This document shows positions 1 through 9,688 of a stretch of 64,000 bases of DNA, one piece after another (position 1 is the stretch's first letter; each line of letters opens with the position of its first letter). A program made the position numbers and the translations under genes. A model generated the notes under the pieces. It made no database searches and was not told the DNA's origin. It worked only from the letters and a program-made list of their open reading frames with translations. Source of the DNA: Zhongshania aliphaticivorans (GTDB taxonomy: Bacteria; Pseudomonadota; Gammaproteobacteria; Pseudomonadales; Spongiibacteraceae); the NCBI RefSeq assembly GCF_001586255.1, contig NZ_CP014544.1, positions 2,263,501 to 2,327,500 on the forward strand, read 5' to 3'.

Positions 1-894
1 ATGACTTGAGATCAGAAAATAGCGCACCACTTCAGGGTGATATTTATCCAAAATTTCGCGAATGGTGAAAAAATTGCCTAAGGACTTAGACATCTTCTCA
101 TTATCGACCCGCACAGCCCCTGCGTGCATCCACGTCTGCGCGTATTTTTTTCCGGTGGCGGCTTCCGACTGGGCAATTTCATTCTCGTGATGAGGAAAAA
201 CCAGATCCGGGCCACCGCCATGGATATCGAAGGTCTCGCCCAAGCAGCAGGTCGACATTGCCGAGCACTCAATATGCCAACCGGGGCGCCCCTCCCCCCA
301 TGGCGACGGCCAACTGGTCGTTCCGTCATTCACCGCCTTCCACAACGCGAAATCCCGGGGATCATCCTTGGCTTCGTCCACCGCAATCCGTGCACCAGAT
401 AAAAGCTCATCGGGCTTTTTGCCAGACAGCTTGCCATAATCGGCAAACGCCGTAACTCGGTAATAAACATCACCATTGCTTGCCTGATAGGCGTGACCAG
501 TAGCAATTAAACGCGTAATCATGGCAATAATATCGCCGATATGCGCTGTGGCGCGTGGCTCGCGGTCAGGTGCAATAATACCAAGGCGCTCAGCGTCTTC
601 ATTCATGGCCACAATAAAGCGCTCGGTCAAGGCCTCGTAAGGCTCGCCGTTTTCAGTGGCGCGACGCAAAATTTTGTCGTCGATATCGGTGATATTGCGC
701 ACGTAATTGACCTCAAACGCCTTAGCGCGCAAATATCGCGTAATAACATCAAAGGCCACCAGCACCCGCGCATGCCCCAAGTGGCAGTAGTCATAAACCG
801 TCATACCGCAGACATACATGCCGATCTTGCCGTCTTGTAATGGTTTTAGCGGCTGCTTGCTGCGGCTTAGGGTGTTGTAGATTTGAATCGTCAT
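1..894 (-). CDS. cysS: Cysteinyl-tRNA synthetase, 3' end cut by window
   Basis: Charges tRNA-Cys with cysteine in the cytosol. The first 298 codons are present, from an ATG at 894 and reading leftward off the window, so the C-terminal part is missing. The class I signature appears as HLGHAR in the N-terminal region, preceded by YVCGMTVYD, which is typical of CysRS. The zinc-site region is seen in [10 protein letters not shown], and the KMSKS loop is present as [11 protein letters not shown] near the left edge. The next gene on this strand is glnS, about 180 bp upstream, separated by an inverted repeat. The family assignment is certain; only the end is unseen. Confidence 0.97.
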   Translation of the reverse strand, partial: MTIQIYNTLSRSKQPLKPLQDGKIGMYVCGMTVYDYCHLGHARVLVAFDVITRYLRAKAFEVNYVRNITDIDDKILRRATENGEPYEALTERFIVAMNEDAERLGIIAPDREPRATAHIGDIIAMITRLIATGHAYQASNGDVYYRVTAFADYGKLSGKKPDELLSGARIAVDEAKDDPRDFALWKAVNDGTTSWPSPWGEGRPGWHIECSAMSTCCLGETFDIHGGGPDLVFPHHENEIAQSEAATGKKYAQTWMHAGAVRVDNEKMSKSLGNFFTIREILDKYHPEVVRYFLISSH

Positions 895-909
895 AGGTTA
901 TCGCTTTAT

Positions 910-1042
910 GCTGGACGGTAAACGGGAGACGCAAAAACAACATCAAACCGTAAACCGCATATAAATTTAAATATGAACACTACCAGCTAAAAACAGACGC
1001 AAAACGAGAGAGATCTTTTGCGTCTCCCGTCTCCCGTCCAGC
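910..1042. repeat. Intergenic inverted repeat, family A copy 1
   Basis: Left arm 910-936 and right arm 1016-1042 are near-perfect inverted copies built from GGGAGACG units, ending in GCTGGACGG and its complement. The same arms recur at 45824-45955 and 51988-52046. It lies between cysS and glnS, outside coding sequence. It resembles REP or MITE-type repeats; a role as an mRNA hairpin is inference. Confidence 0.7.
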
Positions 1043-1071
1043 CTCTAGCGCGCCATAGCTCTCGTCCGACT

Positions 1072-2748
1072 TCAGTCGTCGGCCTTACCCCAAGTATCCC
1101 GCAGGGCAATCGCCCGATTAAACACCAGCTTATCACTGCAGTGTTCGCGCCGATCAGCAACAAAATAGCCCGTGCGTTCAAACTGAAAACGCGCTTCGGG
1201 TGCAGCGTCAGCTAAGCCCGGTTCAATCCAACAGTTTTCTAAGACCGTCAGTGAGTCTGGATTCACGTGATCTAAAAACTCTTCGCCACCACGATCCGGT
1301 GCTTCATGGGTGAACAGACGGTCGTATAAGCGCACTACCGCCTGCTTACCATGACTCGCCGAAACCCAGTGAATAACACCTTTAGGCTTAACGCCATCTG
1401 CAGGGTCTTCACCCAATGTGCCGTCGTCATAGCTGCAATGCACCTCGATAATATTGCCCTCATCATCTTTAACAACAGATTCAGCAAGCAAAACGTAAGC
1501 GCTGCGCAGACGCACCTTTTTCCCTAAGACCAAGCGTTTAAACTTTTTATTGGCTTCTTCCCGGAAGTCTTCGCGCTCAATATACATTTCTCGACCAAAG
1601 GGCAGCGTGCGCTCGCCAAGGTCATCGCGATTCGGATGACCCGGTGCGGTGAGCTGTTCAAGCTTATCTTCTGGGTAGTTAGTAATGACCAATTTCAGCG
1701 GATCCATCACACACATGGCCCGAGGCGCATTTTTGTCGAGGTCGTCACGAATCGCGTGTTCCAGCATGGCCATATCAACCACGCCTTCACTGCGAGCCAC
1801 GCCGACCATATCGCAGAAATTGCGCAGGGCTGTGGCGGTATAGCCACGGCGACGCATACCCGCAATGGTCGGCATTCGCGGGTCATCCCAGCCATCAACC
1901 ACCTTCTCGTCCACCAGCATTTTTAGCTTGCGCTTGCTGGTCACGGTGTAATTGATGTTTAAACGAGCAAATTCATATTGTTTAGGCTGAGCTGGCACGG
2001 GTAAATGCGCCAAAAACCATTCATATAAAGGACGGTGATCCTCAAACTCTAAGGTGCAAATAGAGTGGGTAATACCTTCCAAGGCGTCAGACTGGCCATG
2101 GGTAAAATCGTAGTTAGGGTAAATGCACCATTTGTCGCCGGTCTGATGATGGCTAACCTTGCGAATCCGATAAATGATGGGATCGCGCAAATTGATGTTT
2201 GGCGCGGCCATATCAATTTTCGCCCGCAACACTTTGCTGCCCTCATCAAACTCACCGTCGCGCATACGGGAAAACAGCGCTAGGTTTTCTTCAGGACTAC
2301 GCTCACGGTAAGGACTATTACGGCCAGGCTCGGTAAGGGTGCCACGATATTCTCGGGCCTCATCGGCACTTAAATCGCAAACGTAGGCATGGCCCGTACT
2401 GATTAAATGCTGGGCGTACTCAAACAAGGTGTCAAAGTAATCAGAGGCGTAGCGGATCGGACCTGACCACTCATAGCCCAACCAGCGAATATCTTCCTGA
2501 ATAGCATCAATATAGGCCTGTTCTTCTTTCGCCGGGTTGGTGTCATCAAAGCGCAGATGGCAACGGCCGCCAAATTGCTCTGCCAGACCAAAATTCAAAC
2601 AAATCGATTTGGCATGCCCAATGTGAAGAAAACCGTTTGGCTCCGGCGGAAAGCGGGTTACCAGCTCACCCACTAGGCGCCCACTGGCTATGTCCTCTTT
2701 AATAATAGTGCGCAGAAAATTATTGCCCGTTACTGCTGTGTCAGTCAT
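1072..2748 (-). CDS. glnS: Glutaminyl-tRNA synthetase
   Basis: Class I aminoacyl-tRNA synthetase that charges tRNA-Gln. At 558 residues it has the length normal for the bacterial enzyme. Near residue 35 is [17 protein letters not shown], holding the HIGH motif, and the KMSKS-equivalent loop is [10 protein letters not shown] at about residue 270. The C-terminal half carries the anticodon-binding beta-barrel region. Start is the ATG at 2748. It is transcribed away from ppiB, with a 152-bp divergent gap between them. Confidence 0.97.
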   Translation of the reverse strand: MTDTAVTGNNFLRTIIKEDIASGRLVGELVTRFPPEPNGFLHIGHAKSICLNFGLAEQFGGRCHLRFDDTNPAKEEQAYIDAIQEDIRWLGYEWSGPIRYASDYFDTLFEYAQHLISTGHAYVCDLSADEAREYRGTLTEPGRNSPYRERSPEENLALFSRMRDGEFDEGSKVLRAKIDMAAPNINLRDPIIYRIRKVSHHQTGDKWCIYPNYDFTHGQSDALEGITHSICTLEFEDHRPLYEWFLAHLPVPAQPKQYEFARLNINYTVTSKRKLKMLVDEKVVDGWDDPRMPTIAGMRRRGYTATALRNFCDMVGVARSEGVVDMAMLEHAIRDDLDKNAPRAMCVMDPLKLVITNYPEDKLEQLTAPGHPNRDDLGERTLPFGREMYIEREDFREEANKKFKRLVLGKKVRLRSAYVLLAESVVKDDEGNIIEVHCSYDDGTLGEDPADGVKPKGVIHWVSASHGKQAVVRLYDRLFTHEAPDRGGEEFLDHVNPDSLTVLENCWIEPGLADAAPEARFQFERTGYFVADRREHCSDKLVFNRAIALRDTWGKADD

Positions 2749-2832
2749 TGAATCATTCCGTTAATCGTCATTTTCCGGCAAGCGGGCTAATACATTCCGC
2801 TGACGGATTTGAAGCGCCACGTGCGAGGCTGG

Positions 2833-2861
2833 TTTCACCGAGGGACCAAAAGCCGTATTAT
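2833..2861 (+). promoter_or_regulatory. Candidate sigma-70 promoter for ppiB within a palindrome
   Basis: TTTCAC (2833-2838) and TATTAT (2856-2861) are 17 bp apart, a plausible -35/-10 pair facing ppiB. The -10 sits in the centre of an inverted repeat, AAAGCCG (2849-2855) and CGGCTTT (2864-2870), which could be an operator or a transcript hairpin. Visible in sequence; function inferred. Confidence 0.4.
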
Positions 2862-2900
2862 AGCGGCTTTAAATTCTGGTTATAAGCGAGATCAGCGTAA

Positions 2901-3395
2901 ATGATTATCTTCAAAACGAATTTCGGCGACATCAACATTGAATTAGACTTTGAAAATGCACCCAAGACCTCTGAAAACTTCAAGCAATACGTTGTTGACG
3001 GTTACTACGACGGCACCATATTCCACCGCGTCATCGACGGTTTTATGCTCCAAGGCGGCGGTTTTGAGCCTGGCATGAAGCAAAAAGCGACACGCGCCAC
3101 CATTGAAAACGAAGCCGACAACGGTTTGAAAAATGACGTGGGCACCCTGTCTATGGCTCGCACCTCAGACCCGCACTCTGCCAGTTCACAGTTTTTCATT
3201 AACGTGAAGAATAACGACTTCTTGAACCACAGCAGCAAAACCATGCAGGGCTGGGGCTACGCGGTATTCGCCAAAGTCACCGACGGCATGGACGTCGTCA
3301 ACAAAATCAAGGGCGTAAAGACCGGTAGTGCTGCCGGACACCAAGACGTTCCTGTAGAAGACGTCATCATCGAAAAAGCGGTTTGGGTAGACTAA
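2901..3395 (+). CDS. ppiB: Cyclophilin-type peptidyl-prolyl isomerase, cytosolic
   Basis: Catalyses cis-trans isomerisation of X-Pro bonds during protein folding. The 164 residues cover one complete cyclophilin domain. Family landmarks are [13 protein letters not shown] near residue 48 (catalytic Arg and Phe), [18 protein letters not shown] near residue 95 and the conserved W in the loop after residue 120. There is no signal peptide, so this is the cytosolic PpiB type rather than periplasmic PpiA. lpxH follows after 7 bp and is almost certainly co-transcribed. Confidence 0.95.
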   Translation: MIIFKTNFGDINIELDFENAPKTSENFKQYVVDGYYDGTIFHRVIDGFMLQGGGFEPGMKQKATRATIENEADNGLKNDVGTLSMARTSDPHSASSQFFINVKNNDFLNHSSKTMQGWGYAVFAKVTDGMDVVNKIKGVKTGSAAGHQDVPVEDVIIEKAVWVD

Positions 3396-3402
3396 TCTCC
3401 CT

Positions 3403-4140
3403 ATGACTAGCCTCTTTATCTCAGATCTTCATCTGGATGAAAATCGCCCGGATATCAGCCGGGCGTTTTTTCAATTTTTGCATAGCCACGCTAGCAAAGC
3501 CCAAGCCTTATATATACTTGGCGATTTTTTTGAAGCCTGGATTGGCGACGACGACCAATCGCCGCTCCTCGACGAAGTCAGCAGAGAACTCAAGGCGCTC
3601 ACCAGCAAAGGCGTCGCCCTGTATATCATGCATGGCAATCGCGACTTTCTTATAGGCCAACAATTCTGCGACGCCGTTGGTGCACAACTACTCAAGGACC
3701 CCACGGTTATTGAGCTAAATGGCGAAGCCACCCTCCTGATGCACGGTGATAGCCTGTGCAGCGACGACCAAGAATATATGCAGTTTCGTAAAATGCTGCG
3801 CTCAGCCGATTGGCAGAAAGAAGCCCTAGCCAGACCGCTGGAAGAGCGCCGCGTCATAGCGCAACACCTGCGCATGGCCAGCAGCGAGGCCAATAGCAAC
3901 AAGGCCGAAGACATCATGGATGTAAACCCCAATGACGTCATCCGCGAAATGCAGACCCACCACTGCCACCGCTTAATTCACGGCCACACCCACCGGCCAA
4001 TGCGCCACCCCCTCAACATCGATGGCAAGCCCGCAGAGCGGATTGTTCTCGGTGACTGGGATCACGCCGCGTGGTTCTTGATTGCCGACAACAATGGCCT
4101 AACGCTAACAGAAATCCCCTTTTCAAACGCCACGCTCTAA
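3403..4140 (+). CDS. lpxH: UDP-2,3-diacylglucosamine pyrophosphatase
   Basis: Hydrolyses UDP-2,3-diacylglucosamine to lipid X and UMP in lipid A synthesis, as a peripheral inner-membrane enzyme. The 245 residues show the calcineurin-like metallophosphatase motifs in order: ISDLHLDENRP (residue 6), GDFFEAWIGDD (about 40), HGNRDFLIG (about 78), HGDSLCSDD (about 114) and HGHTHRP (about 197). These provide the two-metal centre. The gene follows ppiB by 7 bp, an arrangement common in gammaproteobacteria. A strong hairpin lies just downstream. Confidence 0.95.
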   Translation: MTSLFISDLHLDENRPDISRAFFQFLHSHASKAQALYILGDFFEAWIGDDDQSPLLDEVSRELKALTSKGVALYIMHGNRDFLIGQQFCDAVGAQLLKDPTVIELNGEATLLMHGDSLCSDDQEYMQFRKMLRSADWQKEALARPLEERRVIAQHLRMASSEANSNKAEDIMDVNPNDVIREMQTHHCHRLIHGHTHRPMRHPLNIDGKPAERIVLGDWDHAAWFLIADNNGLTLTEIPFSNATL

Positions 4141-4156
4141 CACCAAGCCGTCTCTC

Positions 4157-4179
4157 TTCAGCGCCCTAGCGGCGCTGAA
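4157..4179 (+). terminator. Hairpin after lpxH
   Basis: A perfect 9-bp stem TTCAGCGCC / GGCGCTGAA with a 5-nt loop lies 17 bp past the lpxH stop. No T-run follows, so it may stabilise the mRNA 3' end or act as a weak terminator. Confidence 0.45.
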
Positions 4180-4306
4180 CTGCACCATTTTGAACATCGC
4201 CTTCGTGGCACACTCAAATTAAGCAGCACCCATTTAGCGCACTGCGCCAGCGCAAACGCCGCGCAATAAAACCCTAACACACTGTTTTTTAAATAAATAA
4301 CACTCA

Positions 4307-4322
4307 TGGCATAGCTATTGCT
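4307..4322 (+). promoter_or_regulatory. Sigma-54 promoter for the nitrate transport operon
   Basis: TGGCAT (4307-4312), five bases, then TTGCT (4318-4322). The invariant GG (4308-4309) and GC (4320-4321) are separated by exactly 10 bp, matching the -24/-12 RpoN consensus at 10 of 11 defined positions. It lies 122 bp before nrtA. RpoN control with NtrC is the usual arrangement for nitrate assimilation genes. TGCACCA at 4181-4187 is an NtrC-like half site, but no full NtrC palindrome was found. Confidence 0.75.
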
Positions 4323-4330
4323 AATTCCTA

Positions 4331-4396
4331 TGCAGAACGTTCTGATCCAAAACGCAGCCCGCCAAAATTGGCGGTGTTACGAATACGGAACGCCGC
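4331..4396 (+). promoter_or_regulatory. Structured leader of nrtA, possible NasT/ANTAR target
   Basis: Downstream of the sigma-54 promoter the leader can form a small hairpin with a six-base loop AACGTT (4336-4341, short 3-bp stem). A strong hairpin CCGCC / GGCGG (4359-4363, 4370-4374) with a six-base AAAATT loop follows. The 3' arm of the second hairpin is also the 5' arm of a competing 8-bp stem, 4371-4378 with 4389-4396. Paired six-base-loop hairpins overlapping an alternative structure are what ANTAR proteins such as NasT recognise. No U-tract follows the competing stem, and only the first loop has the expected A1 and G4, so this is a candidate only. Confidence 0.4.
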
Positions 4397-4443
4397 GATG
4401 CTGATCACATCTTGGCAACCGTCACTCACCCGGAGACAGATAA

Positions 4444-5808
4444 ATGCCTTGGTATCATAGCCTCATAAAATGCACAGTCGGCGCCCTCGCCTTAACAAGT
4501 ACCTGCTTTGCAATGGCCGCCGAGCTCGAGAAAGAAGAGTTAAAATTCGGCTTTATAAAACTTACCGATATGGCGCCATTGGCCATTGCTTACGAAAAAG
4601 GCTATTTTGAAGACGAAGGCTTATACGTCAGCCTTGAAGCCCAGGCTAATTGGAAAGTACTACTTGATCGCGTCATAGACGGCGAATTAGACGGCGCCCA
4701 CATGCTGGCCGGACAACCACTCGGCGCCACCATCGGCTTTGGCACCCAGGCCCACATCATTACCGCCTTCAGTATGGATCTCAACGGCAACGGTATCACC
4801 GTTTCGAACAGTGTGTGGGAAGACATGAAACCCCACATTCCCAAACAAGCCGATGGCAAGCCTGTACATCCGATCAAAGCAGACGCCTTGAAACCCGTTG
4901 TTGCTAAATACAAAGCAGAAGGTAAGCCCTTTAAAATGGGCATGGTGTTTCCGGTCTCTACTCACAACTATGAACTGCGCTACTGGTTAGCCGCCGGCGG
5001 AATTCACCCCGGCTACTACGCTCCGCTAAAAGGTGATACCAGCGGGCAAATCGATGCCGATGCACTGCTTTCTGTTACCCCGCCGCCACAAATGCCCGCA
5101 ACGCTAGAGGCCGGGACGATATACGGCTACTGCGTTGGCGAACCCTGGAACCAGCAAGCCGTTTTCAAGGGCATTGGCGTTCCGGTTATTACTGATTATG
5201 AAATTTGGAAAAACAACCCCGAAAAAGTATTTGGCGTGAGCAATGAATGGGCTGAGAAATACCCTAACACCCACATTGCCGTCGTCAAGGCCATGATTCG
5301 CGCCGCCAAATGGCTGGACGAAAACAACAACGCCAACCGCCCAGAAGCAGTTAAAATCCTCGCTAAATCAGCTTACGTCGGCGCCGACTACGACGTTATC
5401 GCCAACTCGATGACCGGCACCTTTGAGTATGAAAAAGGCGATAAGCGCGACGTCCCCGACTTCAACGTATTCTTCCGCCACAACGCCACCTTTCCCTACT
5501 ACTCTGATGCGATTTGGTACCTCACCCAAATGCGCCGCTGGGGCCAGATTCCTGAGCACAAACCCGACAGCTGGTATATGGAGATCGCCAAGAAGGTTTA
5601 CCGTCCAGATATATACCGCAAGGCCGCCGAACAATTGATTGCCGAGGGCAAGATTAGCGCCAGCGAGTTCCCAAACTTCGCGACCGAATCCGGCTTTAAG
5701 CCACCGCAATCTGAGTTCATTGATGGCATTACCTATGACGGTAAAAAGCCCAATGAATACATCTCAAAGTTCAGCATCGGCCTAAAACCAAAAGACACTC
5801 TGAAGTAG
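4444..5808 (+). CDS. nrtA: ABC transporter periplasmic binding protein, nitrate type
   Basis: Periplasmic solute-binding protein of the NrtA/CmpA family (454 residues), delivering nitrate or nitrite to the inner-membrane transporter. A Sec signal peptide spans about residues 1-27 (Lys, hydrophobic core, then CFAMAAELE). The mature part starts with the family pattern [30 protein letters not shown]-type sequence near residue 230 is shared with the NasS-like protein three genes downstream. An SD GGAGA precedes the ATG at 4444. Permease, ATPase and regulators follow. The substrate is inferred from the adjoining nasS-nasT pair and RpoN promoter; CmpA-like bicarbonate binding cannot be excluded by eye. 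No nitrate reductase is in the window. Confidence 0.88.
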   Translation: MPWYHSLIKCTVGALALTSTCFAMAAELEKEELKFGFIKLTDMAPLAIAYEKGYFEDEGLYVSLEAQANWKVLLDRVIDGELDGAHMLAGQPLGATIGFGTQAHIITAFSMDLNGNGITVSNSVWEDMKPHIPKQADGKPVHPIKADALKPVVAKYKAEGKPFKMGMVFPVSTHNYELRYWLAAGGIHPGYYAPLKGDTSGQIDADALLSVTPPPQMPATLEAGTIYGYCVGEPWNQQAVFKGIGVPVITDYEIWKNNPEKVFGVSNEWAEKYPNTHIAVVKAMIRAAKWLDENNNANRPEAVKILAKSAYVGADYDVIANSMTGTFEYEKGDKRDVPDFNVFFRHNATFPYYSDAIWYLTQMRRWGQIPEHKPDSWYMEIAKKVYRPDIYRKAAEQLIAEGKISASEFPNFATESGFKPPQSEFIDGITYDGKKPNEYISKFSIGLKPKDTLK

Positions 5809-5853
5809 TAGTCGTACCGCCCCGCTGCTTACAGCGGGGCAAAAGGAGCACCT

Positions 5854-6867
5854 ATGTTTAAACAAAACACCCTGCATTACTTGAGTGTTGCAGGTTTCGC
5901 ATGGCTCGTCCCACTCATTAAGCTTGCCAGCTGGGAGAATCCCCGGGAGCAAGCACAGGAAATCGTTCGTCTTATTGGACTGCCAGTGATCGCCATCTTG
6001 GTATTTCTGGCCATCTGGTCTACGGCAGCATCGCGCATTGACACTAGTCTTGGCACGTTTCCCGGCCCGGTCGCGGTCGTCTCAGCAGCGCAGGGTCTGT
6101 ATCACGAACACGTAGTTGAACGTGAAAAGGCGGTCGCCTTTTATGAACGCCAAACAAAACGCAACGAAGAAAAATTGGCAAGGAATCCAGACGCCGAAAT
6201 TAAGATCCGCGACTACACCGGCAAGCCGACGTATTTCGACCAGATCATTACTAGTCTCATAACCGTTTTTACCGGCTTTTTGATCGCATCGATTATTGCG
6301 GTTCCCATCGGCATAACCTGCGGTCTTAGCCCGCTATTAAACACAGCCATTACGCCAATCATTCAAATACTCAAACCCGTGTCGCCCCTTGCATGGCTCC
6401 CACTGGTGACCATGGTCGTCAGCGCCGTCTACGTCAGCGATGACCCAATGCTATCTAAATCGTTTATCAACTCGGCTATCACCGTCACGCTGTGCTGCAT
6501 GTGGCCAACCTTGATCAATACCGCTGTCGGCGTTGCCAATATCGACAAAGACCTAATCAACGTTGGCCGGGTCATTCAGCTTGGCTGGTTTACACGAGTT
6601 ACTAAAATCGCGATCCCCGCCGCGCTCCCGATGATTTTTACTGGTCTGCGAATCTCTCTCGGCATCGGCTGGATGGTATTGATTGCCGCCGAAATGCTCG
6701 CCCAAAACCCTGGGCTCGGCAAATTTGTATGGGACGAATTTCAGAACGGCAGTTCCGAATCCCTCGCTCGTATAATGGTCGCAGTTATCACTATCGGCTT
6801 TGTCGGATTCATTCTGGACTCATTCATGCATACCCTTCACAAAATCATCGCCCACGACGAAGCTTGA
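5854..6867 (+). CDS. nrtB: ABC transporter permease, nitrate type
   Basis: Inner-membrane permease of the NrtB/SsuC family (337 residues). A first membrane segment lies at about residues 46-64. A hydrophilic insert of about 60 residues, rich in Glu, Lys and Arg, comes before the five-helix binding-protein-dependent permease core. The EAA loop that contacts the ATPase is seen around RVTKIAIPAALPMIFTGLR (about residues 248-266). An AGGAG site sits 6 bp before the ATG. It forms the transport channel with the preceding binding protein and the following ATPase. Confidence 0.92.
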   Translation: MFKQNTLHYLSVAGFAWLVPLIKLASWENPREQAQEIVRLIGLPVIAILVFLAIWSTAASRIDTSLGTFPGPVAVVSAAQGLYHEHVVEREKAVAFYERQTKRNEEKLARNPDAEIKIRDYTGKPTYFDQIITSLITVFTGFLIASIIAVPIGITCGLSPLLNTAITPIIQILKPVSPLAWLPLVTMVVSAVYVSDDPMLSKSFINSAITVTLCCMWPTLINTAVGVANIDKDLINVGRVIQLGWFTRVTKIAIPAALPMIFTGLRISLGIGWMVLIAAEMLAQNPGLGKFVWDEFQNGSSESLARIMVAVITIGFVGFILDSFMHTLHKIIAHDEA

Positions 6868-6883
6868 AACAAAGGACGCCGAC

Positions 6884-7735
6884 ATGTCGACTTATCTTGA
6901 TATTTCACACATTAGTATTGAATTCCCCACCAAAACCGGCCCATTTAAAGCCTTAGACAAAGTGGACTTAAAAATAAACCGCGGCGAGTTCATCTCATTA
7001 ATTGGCCACTCCGGCTGCGGAAAATCTACCGTGCTCAATATTGTTGCCGGTCTCTACGAGGCAACAGAAGGCGCGGTGATACTTGAGTCCAAAGAAGTTA
7101 ACGCGCCTGGCCCAGATCGTGCAGTGGTGTTCCAGCATCATTCACTATTCCCTTGGCTCACGGTTTATGAAAATGTTGAATTGGCTGTTAAACAGGTCTT
7201 TAAAGGCAAAAAAAACAAAGCCGAAATTCGCCAATGGGTGGACTACAATCTCGCCTTGGTGCATATGTCACACGCCAGCCACAAACTCCCGGCTGAGATT
7301 TCTGGGGGCATGAAGCAACGCGTTGGCATTGCCCGAGCACTGGCAATGGAACCTAAAGTATTGCTGATGGATGAACCGTTTGGTGCGCTAGATGCATTAA
7401 CCCGCGCCCATCTCCAAGACGCACTCATGGAGATTCAGGCCGAACTAAACAACACCGTTATTCTCATTACTCACGATGTCGATGAAGCGGTGTTGTTGTC
7501 AGACCGCATCGTTATGATGACCAATGGGCCCGCCGCCAAAGTAGGGGAAATTCTAAACATAGATCTTCCCCGCCCCAGAGATCGTTTAGCCTTGGCAGAC
7601 AACCCAAACTACAACCACTACCGTGCTGCGGTGTTGACGTTCTTGCACCAAAAGCAAGCCAAAAAGCCAGCATCAGCGCCGCAGCTCGCGTCTGCCGAAC
7701 CATTATCCGAAGTTAAAAAGGCCGTAGGGGCATAA
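6884..7735 (+). CDS. nrtC: ABC transporter ATPase, nitrate type
   Basis: ATPase subunit that powers the nitrate permease (283 residues). Walker A is GHSGCGKST, the Q-loop is VFQHHSLFPW, the ABC signature is ISGGMKQRVGIARAL, and Walker B is VLLMDEPFGALDA. The ATG at 6884 was chosen because an AAAGGA site precedes it. A longer reading from 6800 would overlap the end of nrtB and add an implausible N-terminus. Unlike cyanobacterial NrtC, it has no fused binding-protein domain; that module is instead a separate gene immediately downstream. Confidence 0.93.
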   Translation: MSTYLDISHISIEFPTKTGPFKALDKVDLKINRGEFISLIGHSGCGKSTVLNIVAGLYEATEGAVILESKEVNAPGPDRAVVFQHHSLFPWLTVYENVELAVKQVFKGKKNKAEIRQWVDYNLALVHMSHASHKLPAEISGGMKQRVGIARALAMEPKVLLMDEPFGALDALTRAHLQDALMEIQAELNNTVILITHDVDEAVLLSDRIVMMTNGPAAKVGEILNIDLPRPRDRLALADNPNYNHYRAAVLTFLHQKQAKKPASAPQLASAEPLSEVKKAVGA

Positions 7736-7737
7736 AT

Positions 7738-9036
7738 ATGGGCGCCATCAACAATAAGAACGGACTCCACTTAGAGAAGACCGACGTCACACTCGGCTTC
7801 ATTCCCTTAACAGATTGCGCACCATTGGTTATTGCTCACGAAAAAGGCTATTTCGCCAGTGAGGGACTCAACGTCACCCTCTCTAGGGAGGTGTCTTGGG
7901 CCGGTATTCGCGACAAAGTGGGACTCGGCATTTTGGATGGTGCACAAATGTTGGCGTCCATACCCGTCGCTTCGCGCCTTGGCGTGGGCGGCCCCAAAAT
8001 AGACATGGTCAGCGCCATGGTGCTCGACCTCAATGGCAACGCCATTACCGTTAATAATCAACTTTACAACCACCTCTACGAAATTGATTCACGCAGCGAA
8101 TTCAGCCCCCTAATAGCCGCACAGGCTTTGCAATGTCTAATCGAAGAAAACAAACGGAGTAAACGCCCAAAATTGCGGTTTGGGGTCGTTTACCCTTGCT
8201 CCACCCAGAGTTATGAATTGCGCTACTGGCTAGCCAGTGCAGGCATTGATCCCGACCGCGATGTCGAAATTGTGGTCATTCCACCACCGAAAATGGTCAC
8301 CGCGATGACCGACGGTGACATCCACGGATTCTGTGTGGGCGAGCCTTGGAACACCCTGGCAGTGCAGCAACAAATTGGTCATGTGGTCGCCACCAAATAC
8401 CAACTATGGAACAACAGTCCAGAAAAAGTATTCGCCGTGAGTGAAAGTTGGTCTAAAGAAAACCCCGCCACTCACCAAGCTTTACTCAGAGCCTTAATCA
8501 AAGCATGCATTTGGTTGGATAAAAAAGAAAATCGCAGGCTCACCGCCAAAATCATCAGTCAGGCGGCGTATATCGCCCTGCCAGAGGAGACAGTTGCCCT
8601 TTCATTGATGGGCTCATCCTTAAAGCATCACGGCCTGCCACCAGAAAAAGTAGAAGACTTCCACGTTTTCCACCGCTATTCCGCCAACTTCCCCTGGCTG
8701 AATCACGCCGAGTGGTTTATTTCACAAATGTATCGCTGGGGTCAATTAACAACGCCAGTCAATATAGAAGAAACCGTCGCCGCCGTGTACAAACCCGGCT
8801 TATTTCGGATAGCCGCGGCAGCGCTTGGCATTGAAAGCCCCAGCATCGACCGAAAAACCGAGGGCAATTTACATGAAAAAATGATGTTGACAAAATCCCA
8901 GCACATCGGCCCCAATCAATTTTTGGACGGACAAATTATTAGCGTCGGCGGCATTATTAAATATCTGGAAAAACAAAATCTTTCGAAGGCAGACATTCCC
9001 GCGCTACGGCTAATTAACGCCCAAAAAGAGGTATAA
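7738..9036 (+). CDS. nasS: Cytosolic nitrate-sensor protein, NasS-like
   Basis: A 432-residue relative of the NrtA binding protein. It starts with the family pattern VTLGFIPLTDCAPLVIAHEKGYF and contains FCVGEPWNTLAV. It has no signal peptide, so it should stay in the cytosol. Such proteins in front of an ANTAR gene are NasS, which binds the antiterminator NasT without nitrate and releases it when nitrate binds. The start lies 2 bp after the ATPase stop, and nasT begins 8 bp downstream. A separated NrtC C-terminal regulatory domain is the alternative, but the adjoining ANTAR gene favours NasS. Confidence 0.85.
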   Translation: MGAINNKNGLHLEKTDVTLGFIPLTDCAPLVIAHEKGYFASEGLNVTLSREVSWAGIRDKVGLGILDGAQMLASIPVASRLGVGGPKIDMVSAMVLDLNGNAITVNNQLYNHLYEIDSRSEFSPLIAAQALQCLIEENKRSKRPKLRFGVVYPCSTQSYELRYWLASAGIDPDRDVEIVVIPPPKMVTAMTDGDIHGFCVGEPWNTLAVQQQIGHVVATKYQLWNNSPEKVFAVSESWSKENPATHQALLRALIKACIWLDKKENRRLTAKIISQAAYIALPEETVALSLMGSSLKHHGLPPEKVEDFHVFHRYSANFPWLNHAEWFISQMYRWGQLTTPVNIEETVAAVYKPGLFRIAAAALGIESPSIDRKTEGNLHEKMMLTKSQHIGPNQFLDGQIISVGGIIKYLEKQNLSKADIPALRLINAQKEV

Positions 9037-9044
9037 CTCGCTTC

Positions 9045-9614
9045 ATGAAACTGCTATTGATTGATGTTGACGATATTCGCGCCAACAAGCTTGCACCCAT
9101 CATTGCCTGGACCGGCATTGACATGATTACCATTAACAACAGCAACGCAGACATTTACCAATTAGTCGGCGAAATGCACCCAGAAATCATTCTTGTCGAC
9201 ACCAATTCACCCAATCGCGACACCCTAGAACACTTGGCTCAACTTCAGAAAAATGCACCGCGCACTGTCATTAAATTAGAAAACACGCGCTCCGAAGGCA
9301 TCAACCGCCTCGCCGCCGAGGCTGGCATTAGTCTTTATGCCATCGATGCGGTTCCCACCGCGCTATTGCAGGCCTTAATCGACATAGCAATTGCCTATTT
9401 CCACAGCATCGACCAATTGCGCTACGAGGCTGAACACATAAAGCCCGTAATTGAAGCCCGACAAGCGCTGAATAAAGCCAAGAAATTTATTATGGAAACC
9501 TATGGCTTGGCAGAGGACCAAGCCAGCGATCTGCTCAGCAAAAATGCTGACCGGCAACGCAAACCCATTACTGAAGTTGCGCGGCAATTATTGGATACGG
9601 GGTCTTTTATTTAG
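9045..9614 (+). CDS. nasT: ANTAR-domain antiterminator, NasT-like
   Basis: RNA-binding antiterminator of nitrate assimilation (189 residues). Residues 1-120 form a receiver-like domain that begins LLLIDVDD and has the second beta-strand IILVDTNSP. Residues about 135-185 form the ANTAR helices (IEARQALNKAKKFIMETYGL, then ITEVARQLLDT). By homology it is held inactive by NasS and, when nitrate is present, binds paired hairpins in leader RNA. The leader upstream of nrtA is the only candidate target in the window. Last gene of the operon; no clear terminator follows. Confidence 0.88.
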   Translation: MKLLLIDVDDIRANKLAPIIAWTGIDMITINNSNADIYQLVGEMHPEIILVDTNSPNRDTLEHLAQLQKNAPRTVIKLENTRSEGINRLAAEAGISLYAIDAVPTALLQALIDIAIAYFHSIDQLRYEAEHIKPVIEARQALNKAKKFIMETYGLAEDQASDLLSKNADRQRKPITEVARQLLDTGSFI

Positions 9615-9688
9615 CTGCGTAAAGCCATACTTCACGCAAGCGAGAAGGCTAAATACTTGACGGAAGACGCGAGATGCAAAGACATACT

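Noticed and set aside
4359-4396. Classical ANTAR terminator before nrtA
   Set aside because: The competing stem is not followed by a U-tract, and the second loop (AAAATT) lacks the expected G at position 4. Reported only as a candidate leader.
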